Positions 1-11,354 of a stretch of 64,000 nucleotides of DNA are shown here, piece after piece. A program made the position numbers and the translations under genes. Each line of letters starts with the position of its first letter. The stretch's first letter is position 1. The stretch is from Moniliella sp. 'wahieum' (Eukaryota > Basidiomycota > Moniliellomycetes > Moniliellales > Moniliellaceae). The notes below the pieces were generated by a model. The model ran no database searches. It saw only the letters and a list, made by a program, of their open reading frames with translations, and was not told the origin of the DNA. The stretch is taken from assembly GCA_003971905.1 (NCBI GenBank), contig RSEE01000106.1, positions 150,186 through 214,185 of the forward strand, written 5' to 3'.

Positions 1-559
1 CAAGCCGAGGCGTCCAAGGGGGTGAAAGTGGTGGCCGAAACGGATTCGGCTGCGTTCACTCGACTTGCCTCGACCCCCGGGCGGATCCGATTGGTTCGCG
101 TCGCTCATCCTGGTTCGCCTTGTGCGTGGACGCCTGCGCCCGGACCGAAGCGCAGTACACGGCCTTGGTCCGGACTTGCCCAGCGTGACGGTGGACCATG
201 GTGCGCCCGATGAGCAAACCTTATTCGAAGGCGCTACGGCTCTGGTCAAGTTTGCTCTTCAAGGCGAAGCACCCTTTTCGTTTACGTATCAACGGACCGA
301 GCCCATCGACTTGGTCTCCCATCCCAAGGTGCTGGATACCCAAACCGTTAGCCGGGTCGAGACCAACGAATTCTCCCTGTCGACCGCGGATGAAGGTATG
401 TTTTTTTTCTTCTTTTTGTATTGTGGTCAACACTCACTAACTTCCCTTTTCTGGTTAGGCACTTGGCATGTCATCGAGCTCGCAGACAAGTATTGCGCCG
501 TGACCGCCGCATCGGAGGCTCGGGGTGCTGCGTTACTGCAAGAGCATGGGCAGCTGTGA
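1..559 (+). CDS. POM152: Nucleoporin Pom152, C-terminal end (5' partial)
   Basis: Pom152 is the membrane-anchored ring nucleoporin whose lumenal part is a string of Ig-like domains. The visible part looks like its last Ig-like repeat: a segment reading FTYQRTEP, then VLDTQTVSR, then TWHVIELADKYC just before the stop, which is the order I know from fungal Pom152. A 63-nt intron (396..458, GTATGT donor, CTAAC branch near 437-441, TAG acceptor) joins DEG to TWHV; it has no in-frame stop, so the ORF runs through it. The first ~120 bases are in another frame (ending near CAW), implying an indel around 120-170. The start lies outside the window. The assignment rests on remembered motif order, so it is moderately sure. 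Confidence 0.66.
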
Positions 560-1674
560 GCGTTCTCGAGGGTTCATGCTCAAGAGGGGTGGACCACTTT
601 CCCGTACTTGTATTGGCCCGTTTGGGGATGGGTCCCGCGAGCGGGTCTCGGGACGCCGGACAGTCGGATCTTTGGTTGTTCGTTCTCTCATTGTTTAGTC
701 ATGCGGCTTGTCATCCCCCTCCCCCCTCCTCCCCCCCCGCCCCCACGTCGCGCCCGATTAATGATTCGCTCCCAAATGGATCATTGATCCATCCATCTCT
801 CTCTGAACCGATCCAGCAAAAGCATCCTTTTCTCAGGTGCACTTAATTCATCCGAGTTCCTTTGATTTTGTATCTCTGCCACCGACCTAGTCCTTTGGTT
901 GCGCTGGAGGAGGCCGTGGCGTCCTTTGGTGGTATTGTGGTAGGCAGCCTTTTCCAAATGTCCTGGAGATCGAGGACGCTAGCGTGGCTCTCCTCATTTA
1001 TCCGTCGGGCCTGTAACGGTGTGGCCTCCAGGGCGATGACATCCTCGCCCGACGGGGGCACAAAGGGTTAAAGACTCAGATAGCTTACTGTCGCTCTCAA
1101 CCACAAGGCTACAGGTGCTGCGAGTACCAAACTTGGCGTTCGCCGTTCCTGTAGGTCAGAATGTACCCGCCGCACAAGAGCAAAAGTTGGGACGGGAGAC
1201 CATTGCTTCCACCGCCACTTCACCATCTCTCTCTCCCTTATATCTCACCCAGCCTATTATGTGCCCGGCGGATGTGAGCCATTGCGCCGCGTTGGGAGGT
1301 TAGAACGAATAACCAGTATGCGCAGCGTTCCAGAAAACTGTACAGTGGCTTGTGAGCAGCAAAGGGGACTGCAGTACGCAACCATCTCGTTCCACGTGAT
1401 GCATCCCAGACTAACGTGGTGGACTCAACGTTCAACCAGCCCAACATCGTCACATGGCGCGCCCTGGTGCGCTCCTCCACCAAAGTCAATGAGAGGTAGA
1501 TCTGAAAGCTAACACAAAAGAAAAAAGGGTTCCCTGCGCGGTCACCAAGCCGGTGACAGAGGCGAGAAGACCAAGTTGTCCCTGTTCCCAACGATGAAGG
1601 TTACATGCCAATCCTACACTATTCAGCGGGCATGCAACATGGATGAATTTTGCGACGCTCCATGACCGGCTCGC
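560..1674. other. Unassigned stretch between POM152 and eL30
   Basis: No recognisable gene. The open frames on both strands (the longest minus-strand one is 1238..1591) have no motif, no consistent neighbour exons and no splice signals I trust. A pyrimidine-rich C/T tract sits at about 715-745. It probably holds the two convergent 3' UTRs. Confidence 0.4.
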
Positions 1675-2098
1675 TTAGTTAGCAACGGAGCTGAGGAGGT
1701 CCGAGTCACCCGCGTCCGTGACGGCGAGAACACTGGAGAAAGACGAGCCACACAGGTCAGCCATCTCCTCCCAGCTTATAAAAAAAAAGTAGTACAGAAA
1801 CGGGCACATCAACGTACCCAACACGGAGAGCTTTCCAGACGCCGTGCCCAAAGCCACGTTCGAGCCTTGGTAGTGGTGCACGAGCGTCTTGGACAGCATG
1901 GCGTAGTACTCTCCAGCTCCGACTTGCGCAGCGGTGGCGTTTGGCCGAGATCAAGACGAGTTTGGCCTTGCCGTTGCGCAGGGTCTTGAGCGTGCTCGAG
2001 TAGCCGAGCTGGACCTTGCCCGACTTCATGACAAGCTGCAGCTTGCCGTTGATGTTCTCCTGCGTCGAGGTCTTCTTCTTGTTGCTCACAGGCGCCAT
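1675..2098 (-). CDS. RPL30: 60S ribosomal protein eL30
   Basis: A small ribosomal protein of the L7Ae-like fold in the 60S subunit. It begins MAPVSNKKK and continues [57 protein letters not shown] and ends [13 protein letters not shown], which is the whole eL30 family in order and at normal length (about 110 residues). A GTACGT intron lies at about 1733..1817 with a CCAG acceptor. Two or three single-base frame changes are needed: after LVLIS, at the ELE-YYAML junction, and at the splice junction. Each restores a conserved block, so I read them as sequence errors, not gene decay. The ATG is fixed by the conserved N-terminus. The gene is head-to-head with eL37, which starts 724 bp away. Confidence 0.9.
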
Positions 2099-2821
2099 GG
2101 TGCACTGTCCATTCCAACCCACGTCAGCACCCTGCCCTCCAACATGTCCCGAAGAGCGCCACGGCCACCTGCCCGCTCAGGAGAGGGGTCCCTCAATGAC
2201 CCCCCCGTGCCAGCCAGACAGCCCTTTCCCACATCACGATACGCACAAGTTGTCAGACAGTCGTCGGGGACGCCAACCGCCGTGGCCGGCGCGCCACCAC
2301 CACCACACCCAACACGGCCGGGACACCCCAGCTGGAGAAATAGGGTTGTCACGGATATGAGTCCACACTGACGCCATGCGCTCATGCCGCAGCTCATCGG
2401 CGCATGAATTATGATGACTGGCGCTGCGCTTGAGGGTGTTTGCACCACAGTAGGGTTGTTCTTGCTCTGGAACTGGGTAACCCTGCTACCGTGCCCCTCC
2501 CCGCTGTGTGATGCTTCGGCTGCCGTTCCCGCGTTTGATCGGGACCCCATCGAGCGTCGCGAGCTCTCCCAGTAACAAGGTAAGCACGAGCTCCACATCC
2601 ACTTGGGCTGCGCCTGTCCTGGCCTTTCGTCCCCCCCCCCCCTCCTCCAGCTCAGGGTGCCTTGCCGTGGTGCGAACCGCTGGACTTGCATGGCAGCACG
2701 GGGGGCGAGGACATCTGGGGCGCAGCCAACCCTGCCATGGACCGATCGATCACGTTCTGACCTTTCCTGCTTTGGCCTGTGGCCTGCGCCCTGTGTCCCC
2801 CTGTGAGTAGACAAAAGAGCC
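2099..2821. promoter_or_regulatory. Shared divergent promoter of eL30 and eL37
   Basis: A 723-bp region between two divergent ribosomal-protein starts. It contains two copies of TAGGGTTGT (AACCCTA on the other strand), at 2341..2349 and 2451..2459, exactly 110 bp apart, plus GGTAACCCTG near 2476. Telomere-like AACCCTA/TTAGGG words are known ribosomal-protein promoter elements in several fungi (Tbf1-type sites). The long minus-strand ORF across this region shows no protein features and I treat it as chance. A role for the motifs is inference. Confidence 0.5.
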
Positions 2822-3087
2822 ATGACCCGCGGCACGACTTCGTTTGGTTTGCGTCACATTAAGGCGCACACGCTGTGCCGGCGGTGTGGCAAGCGGTCGT
2901 TCCACAAGCAGCACAAGGAGTGCGCTTCGTGTGGCTACCCATCGGCCAGAGCGGGTCGTACCAGTGGGGCCAGAAGGCTATCCGGAGGCGTACGACCGGT
3001 ACGGGGCGCATGCGCTACCTCAAGACGGTGCCTCGCAAGGCGAAGAATGGGTTCCGTTCCGGTGCGCCCAAGTCGGCTTCGGCCTAA
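2822..3087 (+). CDS. RPL37: 60S ribosomal protein eL37 (one frame jump)
   Basis: A zinc-binding ribosomal protein of about 90 residues. It starts [12 protein letters not shown] after a good AGCC context, carries [22 protein letters not shown] (the first two CxxC pairs of the C4 zinc ribbon), then in the next frame [19 protein letters not shown] and ends [13 protein letters not shown]. The two halves meet at about 2953-2957, where one base is missing (GCG-GG-TCG). eL37 is essential and single-copy in many fungi, so this break is best read as an assembly indel. No intron is visible; many fungi have one near the ATG. Confidence 0.95.
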
Positions 3088-4699
3088 GAGCTTACTTTGG
3101 TGGTGTTCCTTTTTTTCATGCAAGGCTTATGTTCTGGGGTCGAGTAAGGTGGTCTCGTGCGTTTTCCTCGGAACAGTGCGAGGCGAGGCTTGTTCTCTCG
3201 AAGAAGTGGGAAGGGAATGGTTCCCAATTCGAGGCCTAGTCTGGCCATTTGACCCCTTCCCCTACGGCCCGATCTCTATGCTTTCTCCTTCCGCGCCCCC
3301 GCCTCGGATCTTAGGTCCCCCACTTGTGGACATCATACATTGTGCCTTTATGCATCATCAATTATCTCTGCTAAACATTGAATGCTGAACGTTGAATTCT
3401 GGACGACGAACATGGAAGAGACTTGCTGAATGCTGAAGGGGCTTAAGCACCCACGGGGCGTTCGGTGCGAGAGGGATTGGCTTGTGCAGTTTGGTGTGGG
3501 GGTGTACCTAGCTGCGCTGTGCGGTTCGCTGTACGAGCTGAGGTCGGTTCTTCTTAGCCAGCAGTGGGTTACCCCCTTAAGGGGTTACTCTAACCCCTTA
3601 CCCCTTGGCAACGCTTTCGCCACCCATCTACGGGCAGGTATGTAGTAGTGAGTGGGTTGCTTCCACTTAACTTTAGGGAGGTCACTAGTCACTAGTCACT
3701 AGGACCACTAATCACTGGTCCCGGTCACTAGCACTGGTCACTCGACCCTCTGCTCCCTACTAAGAGTCTCTCTATTCCTTCTTATCCCTCAGTCACTGCT
3801 TACTACTAGTAGGGGCCGTTAGCCTAAGGGTCTGAGAGCCTGAGACCAGAAGCCTGAGACCAGAAAGGGCGTGGGTCGCGCCACTCATTTCGATTCGCTC
3901 ACGAGCAAAGCGGGACACAGGACCAGGACACAGGGCAAAGAGCCTCGCATCTGTTACATTGGTCAGGCGGGGGGTAAGGGGCAAGCATGGGAACAGGTAA
4001 AGGAGGAACAGGGGAACCGGCACCCACTGCAGTAAAGGAGAAAGGGACAAAGATGTAAAGGGTTAGTTAGGGACGGAAGAACGCGAACAAAACCTCCAAG
4101 ATATCTTGGCTGGCGTTCCCACTGAGGCCGTACCAACACCCAACCCAGCCCATACCTCCCACCCAACCCAATGTGGGGGGAATGACATCCACCCATACCT
4201 CCCACCCAAAACACCCATCCAACGAGAAGTAAGCACACCCACTCCCACCACTCCCACCACCAGGACTACCACACGACGCGATAGGTGTGCGTATCCGTGA
4301 CGATCGAGGTAGCCCAGGCGGTACGTCCGGGGCTTTATGCGCGCGGAGGGGAGCGGAGCAAAGTGCGCCAAGGTTGGGACCACTGAGCGTTCTCCCCCAC
4401 GTATCGATCAGCAGGAGGACCAAGTACGCGTGGCCTGGTGCGTGGCCTGATGGGGGGAAGTGGCGAGAAAATTGAGCACCGACAGGGCGGCCTGGTCATT
4501 ACGCACGGTGTACGACCAAAGCCGGTTTGTCCCAAACTTTTCGACAGGTTGCAGGAAGGCCGGGTAAGTGCCAACCAGTTCGCCGAGAGCCAAGGTGATA
4601 CTGAGCGGGTCTGGACCGGGTCTTGGCGCACGAATGGGCCAGGGAGGGAGGCGGTACAGATACACCCTGAGAAGAAGGATAGGTGGGCAAAGAAGGTCG
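3088..4699. other. Intergenic region with short repeats
   Basis: No gene. It holds a telomere-like but irregular CCCTTAAGGGGTTACTCTAACCCC stretch near 3570-3605 (interrupted, not a true array), the ACTAGT heptads at 3681, further CACTAG/CACTGG words to 3745, and a direct repeat of about 18 bp (CCCATACCTCCCACCCAA) near 4147 and 4191. Frames open on both strands here are low complexity. Confidence 0.5.
3681..3702. repeat. Heptad array GTCACTA x3
   Basis: Three perfect tandem GTCACTA units, so ACTAGT palindromes recur every 7 bp. It is non-coding. Confidence 0.8.
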
Positions 4700-7600
4700 T
4701 CAAAGTTGACCAAGGTGGCTAAGAGTTGGATCAAGTCGAACGATAAGATACCTCGTCCTGGTCCTTATCCTTGTCCTGGTCCTTGTTCTTATCCTTATTC
4801 CCCCGGCCATCGTCTTGATACAAGCCCAGACGGCTGGGGCGTACGCCGCACGGTCCGTGTCCACTTGCAGGGTTAAGAGACGGACCAGCTCATGCACCAA
4901 GCGTACTCCAGGCAAGTCCCAGTCGCGCTGAGCATTGTGCTCAGGATCGGAAAGAGAGAGTAGCCTAGCCACTGCTGCACATAATGTCTCTTCCCCCCGA
5001 GGCGAGTTCGACAGGGCCACAAGGGACTGCACAGCTGTCGACCAGACCAGGACAGAGGGACGGGAAAGATCGTACGTTGCAGCAAGCAGGACGGGCAAGG
5101 CAGCCTGGTGAATCCGACCCCATTGAGCTAGGCCGCGCAAACCCTGGGTCGCAGTCGGGATGTCGTGGGAAGTAGCGAGGGCCATCACCACCCCGCCGTA
5201 GCGCTCCCAGTGTTGGGCCGGGACATTGATCGGTGCTGTCTTGGCCAACTGGAGGCGTACCGTTCGACGGTCCTCCAGCCGTTCTAAGGCGGTTTGATCC
5301 AGCTCCGTACCAGCCTCGCGTTCCAGTTCCTCCTTCAAGGGGACAAGCACTTGGTCCACGATGGTCCAGCCCGCCTCGATCCCAAGCAACTTGGTCCTAG
5401 CGACCACCACAATCATGCTATAAACGTCGCGGGGCAGGTCGGGCTTGGCCACCTGGTCCAGCAGCAACGCAGCCGCGTCGGCAAGGGGCAAGCAGCGGCC
5501 CACGATGCTGACGGCCTTCTTGCGACTGGCCACCTTGCTTGGTTCCTCCCAAAGCGAGCGTGCGAGTGGGGTGATTTGGGACATGGGAATCCATTTGGCT
5601 GCGCGTTCCAGGGCAGGCATGGCAACCCGAGCATGCTGGTCCGACGCATGCGACAAGAGAAGAGGCACGCACGCCGCCGAGTCCAGCACCGACAGAGCCT
5701 GTTCGAACGCACGCACGCCTTCCTTCCCCTTTACACCTTGCTCTACCAACGACCGGATCAGGGCCATCCCGCCAGGGACGTGGGCGATGCGACGCAACAG
5801 CTCGCTTCGCGTATACCTCGGCTTGAGAACACCCAGTACCCGTTTCGCTCGTGCCAGAAAGAGGTCAATGGTGGCTGGCGCAACCCCATGGAGAGCACGG
5901 GGCTCGCAGGGCAAGATCCATTCTTCTTGTTTCTCCTTTGGAAGGAAGCGACCACAAGGCGGGGAGCGAAGGACCGTAGCCAAGATCTCGGGCTGGATTC
6001 GGGCGACCATGTTGGCAACCGAGTCGATGGCAACAATCGAAAGGTCTTGCTTCAAGAGCTCAGCGAGACGATCCGCTCGTGTTTGCTTTGGTTTGAGGTA
6101 GATCTCAATCAGGTCCTTGCCATCGGTTTTATCCGCCTTGGGAATGGCTTGAGCCAGCAACTTTGGTAGCATTGTCATGGCCTTTGCGTGCCGACCCAAG
6201 GATTCCACCACCTCCAGAAACAGGGTGCAGCCTTCATCGTCCTTGACCAACGTCTGTAGGTACGGTTCCAAAGCCTCTCCCACCACCTCTTCCGAGCCTG
6301 AAAGTATCCGGTCGGTAAAATTCATGTAGGAACTGTGATGGGGGAAGAGCAGGGCGAGCATGTCCCTTGCCCACGTGACGATATGCTTATCTTTGGGCCC
6401 GAGGGAACTGAGGATGCTCATGACCACTTCGAGCAGGTAGCGGACGGAGGAGGCAGTATTGTCAGGGGCTTGGACAGCGTCCATGGCCATCTGCTTGAGG
6501 CACGGAAGGACATCCTTCGACCATAATGAAGGAAGGAAAGGTAAGTCAGCCAGGGGAGCAAGCGCTTCGGTGCGCACCGAGGCTTGCTCATTCTTGATTC
6601 GTGAAGCGAGAGAAGCAATGGTGGTGGTCCAGCGGGCAGGGTCACCGGACGCTCTGGCCTGTTTAACAAAGTGGGCGTACCCAGCAGCACGGACTGTGGA
6701 ATCGGCGTTGCGCATGGCCAAGTGAATGGCTCGCTGGGCCTCGACCGGGTTGGCGGTCACGGCTGCGTCCAAGGATTGGACTCCAAGCTCGCCAGGGTCT
6801 TCGTCAGACGGTGAGGGAAAGACTTGTGAAACATCGTCTCGGACACGGCGGGGGAAGAGGTGTTCCAGGGCAGAGAACGAGCACCCTCGGCCAGCGAGAT
6901 GCTTGGCGAACACGAGAAGTTCGGGGTATCCACTACAGTACGGAGCATCCGCTTGAACGCGCGAGTGGAGAAATTACCCTTGCGCAACTGGCCCTGTATG
7001 ATGTACTGGGCCATGCGTGCGGGCTCGGTGCGGACCAGGGCCGCCAAGCAGGGCCACAGTTCCCGGGGAAGACGTCGGGGGTCAAGTCGACCAGGTCGAG
7101 AACTTTGGTGGCCAGCCCGGTAGACGTGTACTGAGCAGCGCCTCGATGCCGGGACCAAACAGGCCCCACCAGGCCGGCGGGAGCATCAGGCCCTGGTTGA
7201 TGAGATGTGTGCGGCTGTGGACTAGCACGTCCAAGAGTACGGCGGGGTGCAAGGTGGCGAAACGGCGCCAATGGGAATCGGAGTGAACGACATCAAGCAT
7301 GTCGGGGAGGAAGCGGGCGACAGTAGGGGCAGTGCAGTGGGGGAGCACAAGGATGGCGGCGGCATCGCCCCAGGTGGCGCGGACAGTGGGGAAGAGGCGC
7401 TCGGCAAGGGCGGGGCGGTGGGTGAGGCCGGTGCGCCAGAGGGCCCTGCGGGTGTACAAGGAAAGGTCGCCGTCGAGGGCGCTGGCGATGTGGTCGTCGG
7501 ACACGAGCTGGGGTGTGGCAGCGAGGAGAGCAAGGCGCTGGATGTGGGGGTCGGGGTGGGCGAGATGGGAGTGGATCCAGCGGTGCTGTGGACGGCACAC

Positions 7601-7776
7601 GCGGCGATGGCGGCGAGGTACTGCTGGTCTGCGTCGCCGCGCTGGAGGTGGTCAAGCAAGGACTGCTGGGGGCCAGGTGGGAGGCGGCGGACGGCGCGGA
7701 CGACGTGGGTGATGCGCGTGTGGGGCGCGAGGTTGGCGAGGGGGGCGAGGAGGTCGGCGGCGGCGTCGGTGGACAT
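4700..7776 (-). CDS. Large helical-repeat (HEAT/ARM-like) protein, function unknown
   Basis: I do not recognise this protein. From MSTDAAADLLAPLANLAP at 7776 the frame must be switched near 7560, 7150-7100 and 6900, after which one frame runs about 735 codons. Across the join the protein would exceed 1,000 residues. It is Leu/Ala-rich with repeated paired amphipathic helices (for example RRALWRTGLTHRPALAER, WGDAAAILVLPHC, TASSVRYLLEVVMS, AVQSLVALSNS), no signal peptide, no convincing membrane span and no catalytic motif. The end is uncertain: the open frame ends IRIRTRTR from a repeated GGACAA-type hexamer, while the next frame reads DKDQDKDKDQDE and stops at about 4731, a more natural acidic tail. 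It is probably a helical solenoid scaffold; that is inference. Confidence 0.55.
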
Positions 7777-8549
7777 GGTGTTAGGGGATGGGGTGGTGGT
7801 GGGGGCGAGGCAGGCAGAGCGGCTGGTTATGACCGATGGCGGGCAGAGCGTCGGGATCGGGTGGGGTGGGCGAAAACAAGCGCACAGAAGCCGACTGCGG
7901 GGCAGGACGCAGCACGGGGCGAGTGGAGCGCCGGGGCCATCGGGAGAGCATGGTTTCATGACTGGGCAGATGACTGGGATGACTCGATGATCGATGACTA
8001 GCGTAACTCCTGCGGCCGCCCGACCACATCCATAATGCCTGACCGCCTGGGCCCATGACGTGGCTGACTGCGACTTCCATCATCACCACTGGCTCCCCCC
8101 CGCTCCGAACGGCCCACGTGGCGAGCGCAGCGGCCGGGGCAGGCGGGAGCGGCGGCGCGAGCACAGGAACGGCGCCGCCCAAACACTGCCCAAGTAGAGC
8201 ACCAGAGCACCCACTGGATCACCCGTGCGTTGTTTGTACGCCCCGCGTTTCTCCCGGGACCCCCGTGTGCACCGCCCTGAGGGGCCTGAGGCCTGACGGA
8301 AGAGAAGACGCCCTCGGCTGTGGATCCTAGTACTTCTCAATCTATTTCATCCCCCACATCCCTCCCTGGCATCGGCACCATTCATACCAGCGCCAAGAAC
8401 GAGCATAGCCGGCCTACTATTAGCAGCCCAATTGATCCATATCCTTTTTCATCCCTTGGACCATCACATCGACCATCGACCACACAAAGCAGCACAGGAG
8501 CTGCAGTTTCTGACAAGCAACATGGCATCAGAGCGTCGACGTTATAACT
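7777..8549. other. Intergenic region
   Basis: Lies between the start of the helical-repeat gene and the 3' end of the NmrA-like gene, both on the minus strand, so it should hold the former's promoter and the latter's terminator. The overlapping open frames are GC-rich shadows. I see no clear TATA box or hairpin terminator. Confidence 0.4.
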
Positions 8550-9901
8550 TCAAGTTGCTGCGTTGGCGTTCAAGCCAATCGGCACCTCGACGTGCTGCAC
8601 CGACTGGAGGACGGAGGTGGGGAAGGCCGGATCGGGGGACCAACCCAACGTGGCGAGGCGGGAGGAGTGGACACGAGCATTGTCCGCCCAGAACTGGAAG
8701 GCCACCTCTGGAGGGCCAAAGAAGTGAGCTTGTTCTTGTGCTGTAGCTGTGCGCACCGCTCGTGATGCGACTGGGATCGCACCCGCTTGCTCTAGCGCCG
8801 TGCCAATCGTCTCGGACAGCGAGTGGAATTGGACAGCTAGGGGAAACCAATACAACAGACACAAACACACAAGCACACAAGCACACAGCCCAGCAAAGTC
8901 AGCATGGAACCTCAAGCCTGCCATGCACCACTGACGCAAGCCCAGCGGGGGGCATTATATATAGACGCAAAGACGGCCGACGTACCACCCGTTTCTGGGA
9001 AAAAGTAATCCTTCCATCTAGGGGTCCTGGATGGGGAAGCCTGCAACTGGGCCAAGATAGCGAGGTAAGCCGAAGCCAAATGTCAATATGAATGGTGCTC
9101 CAGACGCCTTGGCCAGTGGCCACGACGAGTGTTGCGGGAGTCGTACGCGGCGCGAAGTAAGGTGGGTACCTGGACACTGAGGCGGTGCTGTGGGAGGGGG
9201 GTGGGACTGAGGCCGTAGATGAGTGGTGGGGAAACGATAGCGACGCGAGCGAGGGGGGAGAAGAGGTGTGTTCAGCCAGGTCGATGGAACGGTGGTGCGC
9301 TGTGGCCTTAATTCGTTCTTCCACTTTAGGATCTGAGTCGTCGTACGCGTCGTGTTCGATGTGGGCGGTCACCGTGGTCCCCCGTGGTCAGAACGCCGTT
9401 GCCCGAGGTATGGATGTAGATGGGAAGCGTATCCGACGGCGGTCGGGCCTTGAACCCAGCCGCAAGAGCTTGGACCGAAGCCAAGTGCTTGTTGGAAGAA
9501 GTGTTGATGACCTGCGGGGGATGAGCGCGAGAGCAGAGGATGCGTGCAACACAGTGCGTAGGTTAGATGGGATACGACGAACGTAGTCAGTACACCACCA
9601 CCAGGAGACAACAGGCAGGACAGGTAGTAGGAGCAAGCAGGATCTTCAACGCCCACCGACAAATGGATTGAAGCGAGAGAATGCAACGTACGACATCAGC
9701 TTTGGTAGCCTGGTCCTGTAGCAGCTGCGCATCGTCCAGGGAGCCCAGAACGGGCTCGATGCCCACTGCGCGCAGCAGCTCGGCCTGGTCCGGTTGGCGG
9801 ACCAAGGCAGCGAGGTGGAGGTCGGGACGCTGGCGCTGCAGGTACGTCAGCACAGCGCCCCCGACAAAGCCTGGGCCAAGCAGAAACACGCGCGGGGGCA
9901 T
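8550..9901 (-). CDS. NmrA-like NAD(P)-binding Rossmann protein
   Basis: An extended/atypical short-chain dehydrogenase-like protein. The N-terminus MPPRVFLLGPGFVGGAVL has the GxGxxG-type nucleotide-binding glycines (here GPGFVGG), followed by LAALVRQPDQAELLRAVGIEPVLG and KADV. A 180-nt intron (9512..9691, GTACGT to GCAG) joins KADV to VINTSSNKHLASVQAL, then YIHTSGNGVL, HIEHDAYDDSDPKVEERI, GVWSTIHID and, after further frame or splice changes, ETIGTALEQAG and a tail ending LNANAAT. The block order matches fungal NmrA/NAD-dependent epimerase-like proteins that read the NADP/NAD ratio or act on small carbonyl compounds; the substrate cannot be told. TATAAATA lies about 118 bp upstream of the start but on the opposite strand. 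Confidence 0.65.
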
Positions 9902-11354
9902 GCGCGCGGACCAGTGTAAGGAAGTAGTGGTGACGTTCGTTGGGGATTGGGGACAGGCCGAACCGGTAACCGCGACCCGAGGCTGGGGCCCAGCAACAGC
10001 AATCAATATTCAAGCGCGTATAAATACGTTTTTCGCTTTTGCTTGCGGTGCCTGGCGGTGTGCACGGCCAGTTGGCCTGCCTGGCTCAGTGGCACACGGC
10101 CCAGCTGGGCCGTGCTCCGTCGGCTGCTGTGATGTGAGTTGTGTTGCGCCATCGCCTGCCTCGCCACGCCCTTGGCCCGGCGCGCTTGTCGCCCGGCGGG
10201 ATGGGGCTCTGCACTATGTCCGACCGCACGCCAAGACCCTGCAGCAAGCCCTCAGGGCCTCATCGATCATCTATCATGCACATGCATCAATCATCAATTC
10301 CGACAGGCGGACGACGGGGGTATTGGTGGTGGCATGGTAGCGGAGCTAAGCTGATGCTGCTTGGTCGCAACCCTTACGCCCAAGCCTAAGTCCAGTCTAC
10401 ACGCAGGCCCAAGCTCAAACCGCGCTTTTGCCCGCATTGTTGGCCAAGCTACAGCTGGGTAGCAACCGACGCCGACGGAGTTGGGGATCGAGTTGAGGAT
10501 CGAGTTGGGGATGGAATTGGAGTTGGGGATGAGGGTGACAGGGTGGACTTGAGCTGGGGCTAGAGTTGCGAGACCAACCAGTTGCGGTCCCAGAGCCAAC
10601 GCTGCGTAGGCTACCGGTTGTGACGCCCACGGGATGCGATCCCCCGGGTGCGATCTCCCCCGTTGACACCCCCCGTTGACATCGCCCCCCCATGACATCC
10701 CTCCGAGTGCGACACGACGTGGCGCGAACCAAGCGCCGCACCCTGGTGGGCAGAGCCGGGGGGAAGAAGAGGCGGCGCAGCGGGAGCAAGTAGGACGGCC
10801 TTTTTGTGCACCTGTTGGGCCAGGGCGGTCTGTTGCCATGGTGTTGGAGCTGGCGTCGTTGCTTGGAGAACGAAGGTTACGTTGAAGCGCGGGTCAGAGG
10901 GAGAGTCAGAAGCGGAGACGCAGGTGCGGGCGCAGGTGGTGGGGTGTTGTGCGCTCGATCTCCACCTCGATCTCGATCTCGTGCCGAGTACGACGGAGGT
11001 GGGGGGTGGTACGTGCGCATACGGGCACGCTGCGACGAGAGCAGCATGTGCGTTGCAGGGTTCGAGTTCGGGTGGGGTGGGACGGTGTACGCGCTGGGCG
11101 AACATGACGGCCGTTCTGCCAGTGCCCATTCTGGTGCCCATTTCCGGTGCCCATTCTGGTGCCCATTCCGGTGCCCATTCCGGTGCCCATTTCCGGTGCC
11201 CATTCCGGTGCCCATTCCGGTGCCCGTTCCGGTACGGTTGGAACGGAGGCCAAGAAGGGCGAGGGCGAAAAAGAAGAACGAGAGGAAGGAACCCCAGAGG
11301 AGAAGGGGGAGGAGGAGGGGCGACGGCACGTTGGGCTGATCAAAGGTGGCACGA
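9902..11354. other. Intergenic or C-terminal extension of the RRM gene
   Basis: No recognised domain. Minus-strand frames are open but low complexity (Pro/Ser/Arg/His). Parts of 10,400-11,350 may be a disordered C-terminus of the Mei2-like gene upstream on the minus strand, but I see no third RRM. It includes the 12-bp array at 11124. Confidence 0.35.
11124..11235. repeat. Dodecamer array, unit GGTGCCCATTCC
   Basis: About nine units of a 12-bp repeat. Some units are 13 bp because of an extra T (CATTTCC), which shifts frame. All three minus-strand frames stay open across much of it (MGTG, NGHR or EWAP dipeptide-like repeats), so it cannot be used to choose a reading frame. Confidence 0.8.

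Noticed and set aside
2086-2835. Long minus-strand ORF between eL30 and eL37
   Set aside because: It covers a divergent promoter, has no domain and follows from GC-rich composition; both flanking starts are fixed by conserved protein N-termini.
3560-3610. Telomere-like CCCTTA/GGGGTTA words
   Set aside because: The units are irregular and on both strands, with no uniform array; ordinary genes lie on both sides, so this is not a chromosome end.
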